Source of the DNA: Archilochus colubris
Taxonomy: Eukaryota; Chordata; Aves; Apodiformes; Trochilidae
Direction: 5' to 3'
Assembly (NCBI GenBank): GCA_023079485.1
Contig: CM041090.1
Coordinates: 32,638,874 to 32,702,873, forward strand
Length of the DNA: 64,000 bases
The first letter of the stretch is position 1; each line of letters starts with the position of its first letter. Under the pieces are notes generated by a model that was given only the letters and a program-made list of their open reading frames with translations, was not told the origin of the DNA and ran no database searches. This document shows positions 48,801 through 59,222 of this stretch, piece after piece. The position numbers and the translations under genes were made by a program.

Positions 48801-51800
48801 TATTTTTAAAGCAAAAGCTTAATCTCTCTTGAGATGTTTTACATACAGCCATGCAAAACAAACTTCAGTGTAATTGTGAAGAAGACATGCTCCTCTAGAT
48901 TAATATGTATAAATGTATGCAAACTACCTGTAAATCTACCTGAACCTCTCTCCTCCTTTCAGTATTACACACTGTGGCATGCTCTTTTGTAATAGCTCTG
49001 CTACCACAGTTCAGATCAGGTTGCCTCTGTCCCTGGCATGTTTTCTACAGAACTTCATTACTGCCTTTTGTCTTTGATGCTTCTGTCAAGTCTAATACCA
49101 TGAGCTCTATAAATGCAGATTCCCGATACTGACACTAGAGGGAGAAAACGAAAAGAAATGCTAAGACAGGACTTGTGTGCTCTGTACGAAGTTTAAGGGG
49201 ATGCAGTGTTTTATCTCTTAAAATACAGATTCAGCTAGATTCGAGGAAATAATTAATACTTTACAGAAAGAACACTCAGTCAAGGAAATTATGACCAAGT
49301 GAAAAGTGTCAGCACGTCCAGGGGTGTTTCCTCATTTTCTTCTCCTGGGTCGGTTGGTCTTTTCTTTGAGTTGCAAAAAGCCAAAGTTTGTAAAGCAATC
49401 TTCCCTTTTCTGATTTATAGGCCTGAGTGTAGATCGTCCATGTGCCCGAGCAGTAAAGGTTGACTGCCCCTGCCCCCTGTCCCAGGTCACATCCAGAAAT
49501 AATGTGGTGTGGGCACTGAGCGAGCAGCGGGCGCTGCTGTACCGGGAGGGCGTGCGCAGCTTTTGTCCTGAGGGAGAGCAGTGGAAGAGTGATATTGTCA
49601 GGTAATGACACTGTGCTGGGACAGTGTACTCAACAAAATGACATAAATAATGGTTTTCAGAGCTAGAATTACTTGATGTTTGAAAAAGTGTTACCAAACT
49701 CGTGTATGCATGTGTGTGTGTGTGTGTTTCCTTTAGTCTTTGTCCAGCCATATTCAGACTAACTGGTGTTTTTCTGTCTGATGAATGGCTGCAATGTAAG
49801 GAAAGAAATTGACATAAACACAAGTGGCAGCACAGTTAAAGAGAATTTAAGAAAGTGGGAACCTTTTTTAAATGGTCTTTATAGTATCTGTTAATATGAC
49901 TTTTTAAATTAAATACAGTTTGTTCAGTTTCTTTAATTTTTGCAATAATGGCTTTCATGAACTGTCCAGATATCTAACTGATTTTTTTCTGACATCTCAG
50001 CATTTTCTTGGTCATAATACTTTTCCACTTCTCAGTCACAGATTTTTATAAACATTTTGGGTAATTGAAATCTAGCTTTCTAGTTGATCCTATGCTCACA
50101 GTAATTAATTTGTGATAAAGATAAACCATTGAGCATTTACTACTGGCTTTGAGAGTCTAAAATATGATCTCTCCTGAGACACCAGCCTGAAGCAAGTTTA
50201 GGAAGAAATTCCAGTTCTTGCTGTCATATGATTTTATCTTCTACTGAAACTCCTATTGTGAAGCTTTAATTTTTGTTACTTTCCAACCTTGCATTTGGCT
50301 CTTGGAAAGTCTAAGAAAATATTCAGTGTCTTGTTCAAATTTGAAATTTGCATGTACTTTGTTTATTTAATGAAAATATCTTCTTGACCTTAGGTACATT
50401 TAATGTTCTTGGGCTTTGTATTTGTTTGGGCAGTCTGTATTTGTTCTTGAACTGCTGAGAAAGCTGATGAAGCTGTTTCTTTTAGAGAACCTACCTTTTA
50501 AATGTCTGATATGATCACCTGATCCTGTTGACTTTCTGAGCTTGAAACTTACTTATTTACTAATACAGGAAGCTTACAGTCCGAAACTCAACATTTAGCT
50601 TTGTCACGTAGTTATGTTGGGTTTTCTGTTTATGGGTGCTGAATTGCTAGTGTTGTTCTTAGAATAGGTCAAAGAAATTGGAGCAGATACATCTATAGTG
50701 CTGCTTTATCAAAAACTTAAAGAACAAATCTCTTTATTTCTTATTTACTGAACAAAACAGGTTTTGGTTGGTTTTGTTGTTATGTATCCAGGCTTCAACT
50801 CTAGTGATTTTTGAAGAACTCATTTTTTTGTTGTTAAATAGTTTTGACTTATGCAAACAAATACATATAAAATTTGAATTACTGAATAACTGTGCACATT
50901 TAAATCAAATGTATTTTGGAGCTTGGACACACTGAGTTCAATCATTTTGAATGGCTGTTAGTATTATAACAGCTTCCTTCAAATACCAAAAGCATAAATT
51001 TGAAGTAAGGTTTTTAATTTTTTTTACTTGTTTGCATTTCCAGTGAAATGCAAGCTTTGGAACCAGTGTGCATAACCCTTGGAGATCAGCAGACATTATG
51101 GGCTTTGGATATCCATGGAAATCTGTGGTTCAGAACTGGTATAGTTTCAAAGAAACCACAAGGAGATGATAACCATTGGTGGCAAGTAGGCATTTTTTTA
51201 TTTTGCTTTCAGTTTAGTCTTTTACCTTGGGCTTATTATTTGCATTGTTTTCCCATGAGATCCTAAGAATTCAAGTAACTGTTTGATATATTACAGTATT
51301 ATTTATTCAGTGTATCAAAACAGCAGTGTGGCTCTGGCTGAAATCCCTTTTCATGTCTGAAAAAAAAAACCACAACAACAACCCCTCCGCCCCAAAAAAC
51401 CCAAACCAAACAAAAAAACCCACAGCCAAAAAACCCACAAACAAACAACCCCCTATCCTGTGGTCATCCAGAGCAGCATCAGAGCAGTTTTCAAGAACAC
51501 AAGAAATGCTCTACCAAGTCATGGCAATGGTGCATGTAGCTCAGTATCTTAACCATGGCAAGAGGATGTACTGCTTAGGCAGAGCATTCAAGTCTGGGTG
51601 CTGAATACAATTTCCTTTTCCCTAAGTAGATGAAATAAGTAACAAGTAACCTTGTAAAAATGCTTTTATAAGGTATTTTTCCATTCAAATGAGGTTTCTT
51701 TGAACAGTGTGGGCTGCTTGCTTCAGTCATAGATATGTGGGTAAAAACAAAGTTAGTGGACTGTTAATATTCCTCAGCTTTTCTTATTTTCCCCAGAGGT

Positions 51801-54800
51801 AGGTGTGGAGGAGGAGGGGTTACAAAAGTGATACAGAAAATTTTGTTTGTCTGCATGTCTAGTCTACCTAACATAAATGAATTTGAGCTTATGTGCATAA
51901 ATAATCTCTTCCACACACAGGCATTATGAATAACTTGTCTTTAGGGTTATTGGCAATCTGCTTTATTTTTGTGTTTTTAAGCATTTATTTCCTTTGTAGG
52001 AATATCCCAGAGTGTTGCCAACCTCAGTAGTTCATGACAGAACTTGAGCAATTGCTTATTTAGACCTTTTCTCACCTTCTGAATTAAAATGACCATAAGG
52101 CTGTTGTAAAGGAGTATCAGATACAAGTTTCTGTGATGTGATTTAAATTACTACACTATGCAGGTTTCTCTCTTCCTTTGGGAATCTGAAAATTCACCTC
52201 CTAGTTTGCAGAGTTAAACATGTTTTTAGCGGGAGAGTCATCCCCAAACAAAGGGCTATCTTAAAATGCAGAATTCAGAGTGGATTTTTGGGTAGGAAGG
52301 AGTTTTAAGCTGATGATTAATATTGGTTCTGGTTTATTATAAGGATTCTTACTTATTCAAAATGTACTGTTTTTATTTTTCCCTTCCTATACTTTGAAGA
52401 TTTCTAAACTCTTGGTAGATTTCCTGTGCATAAAGCGCAGACACACAAAGCTTCTAATCAAAGATTCTGCAGTTCACCCAAAAACTTAACCAATTATTAA
52501 GAACTTTTTTGTTTTCTTTCCCCAGGTAAGCATCACTGATTATGTAGTATTTGACCAGTGCAGCCTGTTCCAGACGATAATCCAGGCAACTCACACAGTG
52601 GCAACAGCAGCTCAGGCACCTGTGGAGAAGGTGGCCGATAAACTTCGGATGGCATTTTGGTCACAGCAGCTTCAGTGCCAACCCAGCCTCCTTGGAGTCA
52701 ATGGCAGTGGAGTCTGGATCTCTTCAGGCAAAAATGAATTCCATGTGGCAAAAGGAAACTTAATAGGTTGGTGTGATTTTACATCTCATATTTTTGAATT
52801 ATTAGGGAAAAGTAACAGAGTTCTGTAACTGTAAAAATTATCCATGATGAGTTTGGACAGCCTTAGCAAACAGTTCTGTGTTTAATAACTAAATTAAATT
52901 GTCCCTTAACATTTGTTCTTAAATACTTTCCCGTTTAAAGAGAATTTATTTAATGGAAAATTCAGTGTCCACAAGTGAACTGTGCTCATTACTCCTTTGA
53001 GTACCTAAACTCGTCTCTTCTCTGGATTGAGAAAGCAATCTTAAACTGTTGTTCCTGTTAAATCTAGCACAATGGAGTCTGGTTCATAGTGTGACTATGC
53101 CAAACAGTAACATTATGGTTTAGCAATCCCAAACACAATTACAGATTGGGGGAAGAACAGATTGAGAACAGCCCTGAAGAAAAGGACTTGGGGATGCTGG
53201 TTGATGAGAAGCTCAACACGAGCTGGCAGTGAGCACTTTCAGCTCAGAAAGCCAACTGTGTCCTGGGCTGCATCAAAAAGAAGTGTGGCCAGCAGGTCAA
53301 GGGAGGTGATTCTTCCCCTCTGCTCTGCTCTCATGAGACCCCACCTGGAGTACTGTGTACAGTTCTGAGGGCTGAAGCACCTTTCCTATGAGGACAGGCT
53401 GAGAGAATTGGGGTTGTTCATTCTGGAAAAGAGAAGGCTCTGGGGAGACCTTAAAGCATTTTCTAGCACCTGAAGGGGGCCTACAAGAAATCTGGGGAGG
53501 GACTTTTCACAAGGCCATGTGTAAAGAGAGGATGAAGGGGTTTAAATGGTTTTAAACTGGAAGATGGTATATTTACATGAGGAACAGAGTCTTTAGTGTG
53601 AGGGTGGTGAGATGCAGAAACACAGGGAAGTTGTGGATGCCCCATCCTGGGAGTGTTCAGGGCCAGGCTGGATGGGGCTTTGACTAATCTGGTGTAGTGG
53701 GAGGTGTCTCTGCCCATGGTAGGGGTGTTGGAACTAGATGATCTTTAAGGTTCCCTCCAACCCAAACAATTTTAAGATTTTATAGTGATAATAGAATTAT
53801 TACTTTATCTTTCTTGCTATATTTTTCAAAATAGAATTCTGATTTAGTACAGTTTTTCATCAGGTAAGCCCTAAGAATAGACATAGAGTATTGTCTGCTT
53901 AACTTTGTCACCAGGTTGGTCTCCTGTTGAAGACAATTATCTTCTCCCTTCTCTTTTGCATTCCCAGTTTTCTACATATGTGTAAAAATGTGTATGTATG
54001 TGCTAGGGGGGATGTTTTCTGCCTCCTCCCCAGTAGTATCTTGACAGTTTTAAATAGAAGTTCTTGTCTAGATGATACTTAATTGGTTGCAATAGAATTT
54101 CTTTAAAATAGTAGCATTTTAAATAGTAACATATTTCAATAGAAAATTAACTTTGTACTAATATCACTCTGTTCTTCTTTCAAGGCACTTATTGGAATAA
54201 TGTTGTGCCTCGTGGTACTGCTTCTGCCACAAAATGGGTTTTTGTGTTGGCTTCCACAGCTTCATCTAAAGAAGGTTAGTGAAACAACAGTGCAAGCATA
54301 TAATAATCTGGATTTTTTTTTAATGGAGTTGAATTGATGTTACAATTAATTAAAAATCCTCAGTTACTTCAGATTTTGGGTGCCTTTTCTGTATACAGGG
54401 ATCTAAAATATTTGAAGTAGGGTGGAAATACATCTGTAAGACTAATGGATATTTAATTTAAAAAAAAGGCATTTAATTCACTCTGCCACTTTTAGTGGGG
54501 TGTGTCATCCTTCAGAGAAACAGATAGTCCTTCAGGAGCAGTAACTTTCTAAACTGCTGCTGCATGAATTGCCAGAATTTGTGATATAAAGTCTTGGAGC
54601 ATGCTTTGCTGGAATGTGTATACTGACCATGTACATGTTCTATCAGCAGCAAAATTGCACATTTTATTAGTAAAAGTGCAACCATGCTAAGGAATTCAAC
54701 TGGTAGTTAAAACATTTAGCAGTTGCTTTAGCTAAATACACTAGCTCTTTTGGAAAAAATGTGTGATTTTGTGTTGAAAAGGAATGCTATTTTTCAAAGG

Positions 54801-57800
54801 CCATTATCAGGGATAAAGAAGAGCAAAATTAAAAAACAAAGTGCACTATTATGTATGCCATCTCTCTATTAGTTTCTCTATGAGATGTTTCTTCAAATGA
54901 GATCACTTACTGCTTACTTAATTTGAGAAAGGGAGTATTTTGTTGCCTTGATTAGAGCTTGGGATGTGTAGTTGTACTTCAAAATCCTACTCTGAATGAA
55001 CCTGGCCAGAAATACTTAGTTTTGTCTTCAAATGTACTGGTTTGGGTTTGTTTGTTTTTTTTTTTTTTTACTTTCAGAAGAAGCAGCTCTGTAAGCTTTC
55101 TTAGACTGGAGTAGGAATGGTTTTAATAACAGAAATTTCCTTTCTATAGGAAGCTTTCTGTGGCTGTGCCAAAGCAACAAGGATCTGTTTTGTGTCAGTG
55201 ATCAGAATCCTCAGTTTCATCCATCTACAGTGCAGCTGCCACCAGACACTGAAATGGTGCACTACTCTGCCTGCCAGGATGCCATTTGGGGTTTGGATAG
55301 TCTTGGGCAGATATTTATCAGAACACTTTCATCCAGCTGTCCAACAGGGATGCATTGGACAAAACTGGATCTCTCCCAGCTAGGTATGGCATTTCAGTAG
55401 AATATCTCTTACCACTCTTGCTGACTGTCAAGTGTCTTTTTGGTTTACCAACACAGAATATTACACTTAGTGGTTTAAATAGTAGCTTACAATAATGCGT
55501 CTGGCAGCAGAGGACTGTAACACATCAGGAATAATATGGCTTTCAAAGAATATTTTGTTTAGTTCTTGGGTTGAGACAGCAAGTTTATTATTTGTGAGAT
55601 ACTTTCCAAGCCTATGTGTTTCTTACAGTTTGAGAGTCTGAGACAACTCAGCTCGACAGTGCTGTGCAGGTGTAACAGTAGCTTTAAGTAATCTGGTTTT
55701 TGTACTACAATGTAACCATAATCGTGTGGTCCATATATAAGGGTTCCATATACAAGGCCCCAAATTGTGTGCTTCATTAGGATCACCTCAGGGAGAAACT
55801 GTGCTCTGAAAGTTGCATCATCCATAGGTGATGCTGCTGATAACACTGTTCTGTTCAAGTTTTTACTGATCTAATGGTTCAATGTAATGTGCAGAACATG
55901 CTGCTGGTTAAATCTACTCTTTTTATTTGGTAAAATGTAAGAACAAAATTGTTGGCTGTGTTTTTATCATTACAATATCCTCCTAGTTTGGGGGAGGATA
56001 CTACTCTACCCTCTGGGGTAGTGAGACTGCTTTCCTCCTACTTCAGTAGTATTTGAAATAGATTTTATTTCTCTGATAGTCTGACTGTTAGTAAATTCAT
56101 ATCTTCATGATAATCTATATTCCTGTTTCAAGAGAAGATAAAAGAGACTATGCACCAGTCTTGCACCATTTGAAAAAGAATTCAACTGGTTTGCAGTTTT
56201 TATATTTTTAACAGCAATGGTCATGGCTGGTGTGACAACAGACAACTTGAACTTCAGGGCTAAGGAAAGGCAGAGCTGGCAATCTCTAAGCCTCATGTGC
56301 AATACTACTATATAGGTTTTCATACTTTGTGGAGAGCTTTTTAAAACACATATTTTTAAATTAAGGTTTGCCTGTTATAGAGCAGGTTTTCAAGACCTGA
56401 TGAATTAGTTCCATATTACTAACCGTACCAATCAAATGGCTTCATGCCTTCTACCTTCAGTGACCTACAGCATAGGTTTGTCCAGGCTAGAAGAGTTTTT
56501 CTCATTATACCACTGCTTTCCAGCAGTTTAGGAAAAGTTTAAACAAAATAATAAATGATTTCTTGCTGTTGTCTGATCTTGAAGCATTCAAAAAGGAAGT
56601 CAGTGTAGTTGGTGCTATCTGACTGTAATACTTGGTTTGTGAACGTCAGCAGTTCAGAAGTTCAACCTTTACATTTAGCTGTTCCCATTTCCATACCTTG
56701 TGGTGGTATTGCAGAAATCCAGGGTCAGGAAATACTTCTAATGTTCCACTTTACCTCTCAGTGTAGGTTAATGCTGTGAAAATGTTTTGGGCATTTTTCC
56801 TCGAGTTCAGTGAGTGTGGTAGGTCACTGCTGAGGAGAGATTTTGTATCCATGCTTATAATGTAACAGTCTTTATTTGCTTTGGTGGGGCTGAAGAAATT
56901 TGAGAACTACTGGTACCGTTCACATGTATGTTTCAGTTTTCCCCTGAAACACTCAGTACTGTAATTTGATGGTGGGCATGGGGGGAAGCAAGTTGCTATA
57001 AAATGCAGTTCAGAATTCTGTATGGAAGTGATGGGATTGCCAGCATTAATGCTGAAATATTCCTGTTATGTTGGTTGTATCTAACTTTTGCCTTTACACT
57101 ATGTACTGGGAATGATATCTAGGAAACTGTTTTGATTAGGGCTCTGCTGTAGGTATCAAGTTTTCTAAACACAGTAGAATGACCTTTAGGTCAACAATAA
57201 AAACTGCCTCTGAATCGTGCTACTTTCTCTAAGGTGTAGATAAATGTGGTTAGCATGACGTTCTCCTATGATAAAAAAAGTGGAAGAAGGAAGAAACCCC
57301 AAAACATTTGCATGGGGGCTGCATTTTTTAATATCAACTTGTACTGTAGATGTAAATAATACCAGCTATGCAGAGTAGGTGATATGTGATTCCATGTTTG
57401 AATGCTGTGATGTTTGTTTGGATCAGAACATTTCAACAGCTGAAACATCATGTGACAAAGCTACTACTTTGAGTCATACTTTGTTAGAAGGAATAATGAG
57501 GTTTTAAGTAAGATTGTGACTTCACAGCTGAATGTTAAGCCTCTGCCTGCAAAAGAAAGTTATTCTAAATGTCTTCATCCAAGCTGTAGGAACAGTTATG
57601 CATAATTTTGTCATTTGTTTTTAATATGAAGCTGCATGATGAAAGGAAGTTTTAGGGTGAGATGAATTAATTCCTATGATTCAGAAGTTAAATAATTTTG
57701 GTTAATTAGATCTGTTTGCTGTTACAGATAACTAAAAGATAAAGGGTGTAGTTCTGTTGTCCCCTATTCTTTTTCCTAGCAAGCCTTAATGACAGAGTAT

Positions 57801-59000
57801 TGCCTGCTGCAAAAATGCTTTAATCGTGTACTCTGTGACATAAAATTGCACCCCCTCTCTAAGGAATGCTGTATGTGGTGCACTTAACAAGGATTTGTTG
57901 CTGTATTTCACATCACTGAAGAGAGAACTGTTACCAAGAATGGGATATCCCAAGCCGTGCTGATACATTCAGTTGAGGAGTGAGGACTATTTTTAGACCT
58001 TTTAGTCTGGAGTCTGGCCAGGGCACTCCTTCTGTAGTATATCTGTACTGATTAGGTCCCTGTTTCTGTAGAACATGTTTTCCATTACTTAGCATTGTGT
58101 TGTTGTGCTTCTCTACTATCTTTGCAAAATTTTAGTAGCAAAATTGATGTGTGCAAAAAAAAAACCCCACAACAACACACCAAAAGCATTCCAACATTTC
58201 AAAACACATTTATTTGGCAGCATTATTTTCATTGTGCTGACTTAAGAAGGGTAAAATACTGTTTCACTTTTGGGATAGGTGTAATAAGTATGTGCACTGC
58301 AGAATATAAATCCATTTGACAATCAGCCCGTTTATTTAAAGATGAGACACTGATATGTTAACACTGAAATGCCTAATCCATATGCTCTCATATTTTTAAA
58401 GTTCTGGTAGCATTAAGAACATTCACTGCTGACTGTATTAGTAGATCAACACCTTTAAAACCCTAAAGCATGGCCAGCTACAGAGAATAGTTCATACTAG
58501 GTCATGTGAAAGTTTGCCTAGGCACTGATAACATTTGTCACAGAATGTTTCCCTGCTTGAACTCAGCTATTTTAATAGTATATTTTTAGTATATTTTAGA
58601 AATTGCAGTATCCTACAACTAAAACACTGATTTTTAGATTTAAAGGAGAAATACCTCACATACATTACCTGTTTGTTTTTATGAACTGTGTCCAGTGATT
58701 TTTTTCTCTCACAAGTTATATTAATGTTTAATCGTTTTTATGTGACTGTATTTAAAGCTATTTTAATACAATGAAGGCTAAATAAAAGTTCTCATTATTA
58801 CCTAAATTTGAAAAGAAAGTGCCAGGTTGCTAATAATCTGTTTGTGATTAGGTGGTGTAAAGCTGATCAACTTGACCTGTGGAAATCAGCATGTTTGGGC
58901 CTGTGACAGCAGTGGTGGCATTTACTTCCGTGTAGGAACTCAACCTTTTAACCCAAGTTTGATGCTTCCTGCGTGGATAATGATTGAGCCACCTATACAG
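36670..59000 (+). CDS. TECPR2: TECPR2, autophagy/ER-exit factor, exons 2-17 (C-terminal exons off window)
   Basis: Sixteen coding exons join in frame to 1301 codons; the human protein has about 1411. The family binds Atg8 proteins (LC3/GABARAP), supports ER exit sites with SEC24D and links to HOPS and BLOC-1. Human loss causes a hereditary sensory-autonomic neuropathy with spastic features. Residues about 1-350 form the WD40-type propeller (for example [16 protein letters not shown] and [18 protein letters not shown]). About 360-835 is a poorly conserved Ser/Glu/Asp-rich linker with a lysine run (KKKKKKKQ). From about 837 come TECPR repeats rich in W-A-L-D and W-I-S/W-F-R-T-G phrases. The start at 36670 (GCTATGG, G at -3 and +4) gives [19 protein letters not shown], matching the human N-terminus; two weaker in-frame ATGs lie at 36655 and 36661. 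The C-terminal Atg8-binding motif is outside the window. Confidence 0.97.
36994..37122 (+). CDS. TECPR2: TECPR2 exon 3 (WD40)
   Basis: Acceptor TTTTTTCAACAG, donor GTAAAT; 129 bases, phase 0. It encodes [20 protein letters not shown]. Confidence 0.97.
37513..37644 (+). CDS. TECPR2: TECPR2 exon 4 (WD40)
   Basis: Acceptor ACTGTTTCACAG, donor GTGAGT; 132 bases, phase 0. It encodes [20 protein letters not shown]. Confidence 0.97.
37645..39920 (+). other. TECPR2: TECPR2 introns 4 and 5
   Basis: Intronic apart from exon 5. Unique AT-rich sequence with no transposon recognised. Confidence 0.8.
38579..38736 (+). CDS. TECPR2: TECPR2 exon 5
   Basis: Acceptor TTTTTAAAAG, donor GTAACC; 158 bases, leaving after two bases. 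It encodes [20 protein letters not shown]. Confidence 0.95.
39921..40233 (+). CDS. TECPR2: TECPR2 exon 6
   Basis: Acceptor TTTTGCATTTTAG, donor GTAGAT; 313 bases. It encodes [20 protein letters not shown] through [13 protein letters not shown]. Confidence 0.97.
41029..41161 (+). CDS. TECPR2: TECPR2 exon 7 (weak donor)
   Basis: Acceptor GAATCTTTATAG; the donor GTTTGT is poor, and the frame stays open 332 bases into the intron. 133 bases, leaving after one base. It encodes [19 protein letters not shown]. Confidence 0.93.
41162..42461 (+). other. TECPR2: TECPR2 intron 7 with long open frames
   Basis: In-frame open sequence runs from exon 7 to a stop at about 41493. A second open frame covers 41481-41879, and AATAAA occurs near 42220. 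See the finding on a possible short isoform. Confidence 0.7.
42462..42893 (+). CDS. TECPR2: TECPR2 exon 8 (divergent linker, lysine run)
   Basis: Acceptor TTTCTTTTGGTCAG, donor GTAAGT; 432 bases. A Ser/Pro/Thr-rich start is followed by the conserved [20 protein letters not shown] and a lysine run. Confidence 0.93.
43521..44512 (+). CDS. TECPR2: TECPR2 exon 9 (large linker exon)
   Basis: Acceptor GTGAGAACAG after a T-rich tract, donor GTATCT; 992 bases. An acidic Ser-rich linker, mostly unlike human apart from SPDQES and the end, [20 protein letters not shown]. Confidence 0.94.
44513..46041 (+). other. TECPR2: TECPR2 intron 9 with foldback element
   Basis: AT-rich intron containing the 203-bp inverted-repeat element at 45376-45578. 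Otherwise unique. Confidence 0.8.
45376..45578. mobile_element. Foldback element, 77-bp terminal inverted repeats, TGCTTG direct repeats
   Basis: Arms 45376-45452 and 45502-45578 are reverse complements of each other. The inner 72 bases differ at three positions without gaps; the outer five differ at two. The ends read TGT...ACA. TGCTTG immediately flanks both sides (45370-45375 and 45579-45584), as a 6-bp target duplication would. The spacer is about 49 bases and there is no coding capacity. A transcript would fold into a long hairpin. It could be a MITE/foldback DNA element or a palindromic LTR-derived unit; I cannot name the family. Confidence 0.8.
46042..46225 (+). CDS. TECPR2: TECPR2 exon 10 (first TECPR segment)
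   Basis: Acceptor CTACAGTTTTTAG, donor GTTGGT; 184 bases. It encodes [20 protein letters not shown] through [18 protein letters not shown]. Codon usage is clearly more GC-rich than in exons 8 and 9. Confidence 0.97.
46282..46302 (+). repeat. (CCCCTCT)3 polypyrimidine repeat
   Basis: Three perfect 7-base copies followed by CCTTCTAG, just inside TECPR2 intron 10. The pyrimidine mirror-like tract could act as a decoy acceptor. Confidence 0.8.
47649..47822 (+). CDS. TECPR2: TECPR2 exon 11
   Basis: Acceptor CTCATACAG, donor GTATGT; 174 bases. It encodes [20 protein letters not shown] and [14 protein letters not shown], a TECPR repeat. Confidence 0.97.
49421..49601 (+). CDS. TECPR2: TECPR2 exon 12
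   Basis: Acceptor TTCTGATTTATAG, donor GTAATG; 181 bases. It encodes [20 protein letters not shown] and [19 protein letters not shown]. Confidence 0.97.
51044..51185 (+). CDS. TECPR2: TECPR2 exon 13
   Basis: Acceptor TTTGCATTTCCAG, donor GTAGGC; 142 bases. It encodes [20 protein letters not shown] and ends HWWQ. Confidence 0.97.
51360..51452 (+). repeat. A/C-rich low-complexity tract
   Basis: Poly-A followed by AACAACAACCCC, AAACCC and CCAAAC phrases, with almost no G or T for about 90 bases, in TECPR2 intron 13. Confidence 0.75.
52526..52766 (+). CDS. TECPR2: TECPR2 exon 14
   Basis: Acceptor TTTCTTTCCCCAG, donor GTTGGT; 241 bases. It encodes [20 protein letters not shown] through [16 protein letters not shown]. 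Confidence 0.97.
52767..54184 (+). other. TECPR2: TECPR2 intron 14 with CR1 insertion
   Basis: The intron carries the 53125-53785 CR1 fragment; the flanks are unique AT-rich sequence. Confidence 0.8.
53125..53785 (+). mobile_element. CR1 LINE, 5'-truncated 3' end, inactive
   Basis: Matches the remembered CR1 3' region: end of the reverse-transcriptase frame ([13 protein letters not shown], then in another frame [20 protein letters not shown]), then the 3' UTR ending GGAACTAGATGATCTTTAAGG and CCTCCAACCCAAAC. The frame is broken by a stop and a frameshift. About 70 bases seem deleted between TTCTGAG and GGCTGAAGCACC near 53370. The terminal ATTCTATG-type repeats are degenerate. Same strand as TECPR2. 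Confidence 0.92.
54185..54274 (+). CDS. TECPR2: TECPR2 exon 15
   Basis: Acceptor TCTTCTTTCAAG, donor GTTAGT; 90 bases. It encodes [20 protein letters not shown]. Confidence 0.96.
55150..55383 (+). CDS. TECPR2: TECPR2 exon 16
   Basis: Acceptor CCTTTCTATAG, donor GTATGG; 234 bases. It encodes [20 protein letters not shown], a TECPR repeat. Confidence 0.97.
   Translation, partial: EAFCGCAKATRICFVSVIRILSFIHLQCSCHQTLKWCTTLPARMPFGVWIVLGRYLSEHFHPAVQQGCIGQNWISPS
55384..58851 (+). other. TECPR2: TECPR2 intron 16
   Basis: About 3.5 kb of AT-rich intron with an A/C-rich run near 58156. No gene or transposon recognised. Confidence 0.8.
58852..59000 (+). CDS. TECPR2: TECPR2 exon 17 (last exon in window)
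   Basis: Acceptor TTTGTGATTAG, donor GTAAAA; 149 bases, phase 0 out. It encodes [20 protein letters not shown] and ends EPPIQ. The next family segment is absent from the remaining 5 kb. Confidence 0.97.
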
Positions 59001-59147
59001 GTAAAATGTGTATTATGTTTTTTTACTCAGTGATTTAAATCTATGCATTTGAAAAAGAATAACACTTGTGGAAAACAGTAGAGGAAAACAAACTGAAATG
59101 TGTTGCTTAAAACCATGTCCCATATGTTTGAATTTTACAGGATTTTC

Positions 59148-59222
59148 CACCCCCTAAAAAAACCACAACCAAACAAAAAACCCAACCCAAACAAAAAACA
59201 AAGAAAAAAACCCACCCAAAAA
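59148..59222 (+). repeat. A/C-rich low-complexity tract
   Basis: AAACCACAACC, AAACAAAAAACCC and CCCAAACA phrases over about 75 bases, directly after TECPR2 exon 17. Confidence 0.75.

Larger units (their letters stand above)
46226..51043 (+). other. TECPR2: TECPR2 introns 10, 11 and 12
   Basis: Intronic apart from exons 11 and 12. It holds the CCCCTCT repeat and a short (TG)n run near 49710. No transposon recognised. Confidence 0.75.

Noticed and set aside
55559..55858. 99-codon minus-strand frame in TECPR2 intron 16
   Set aside because: No family recognised and no splice or promoter context; compatible with chance.
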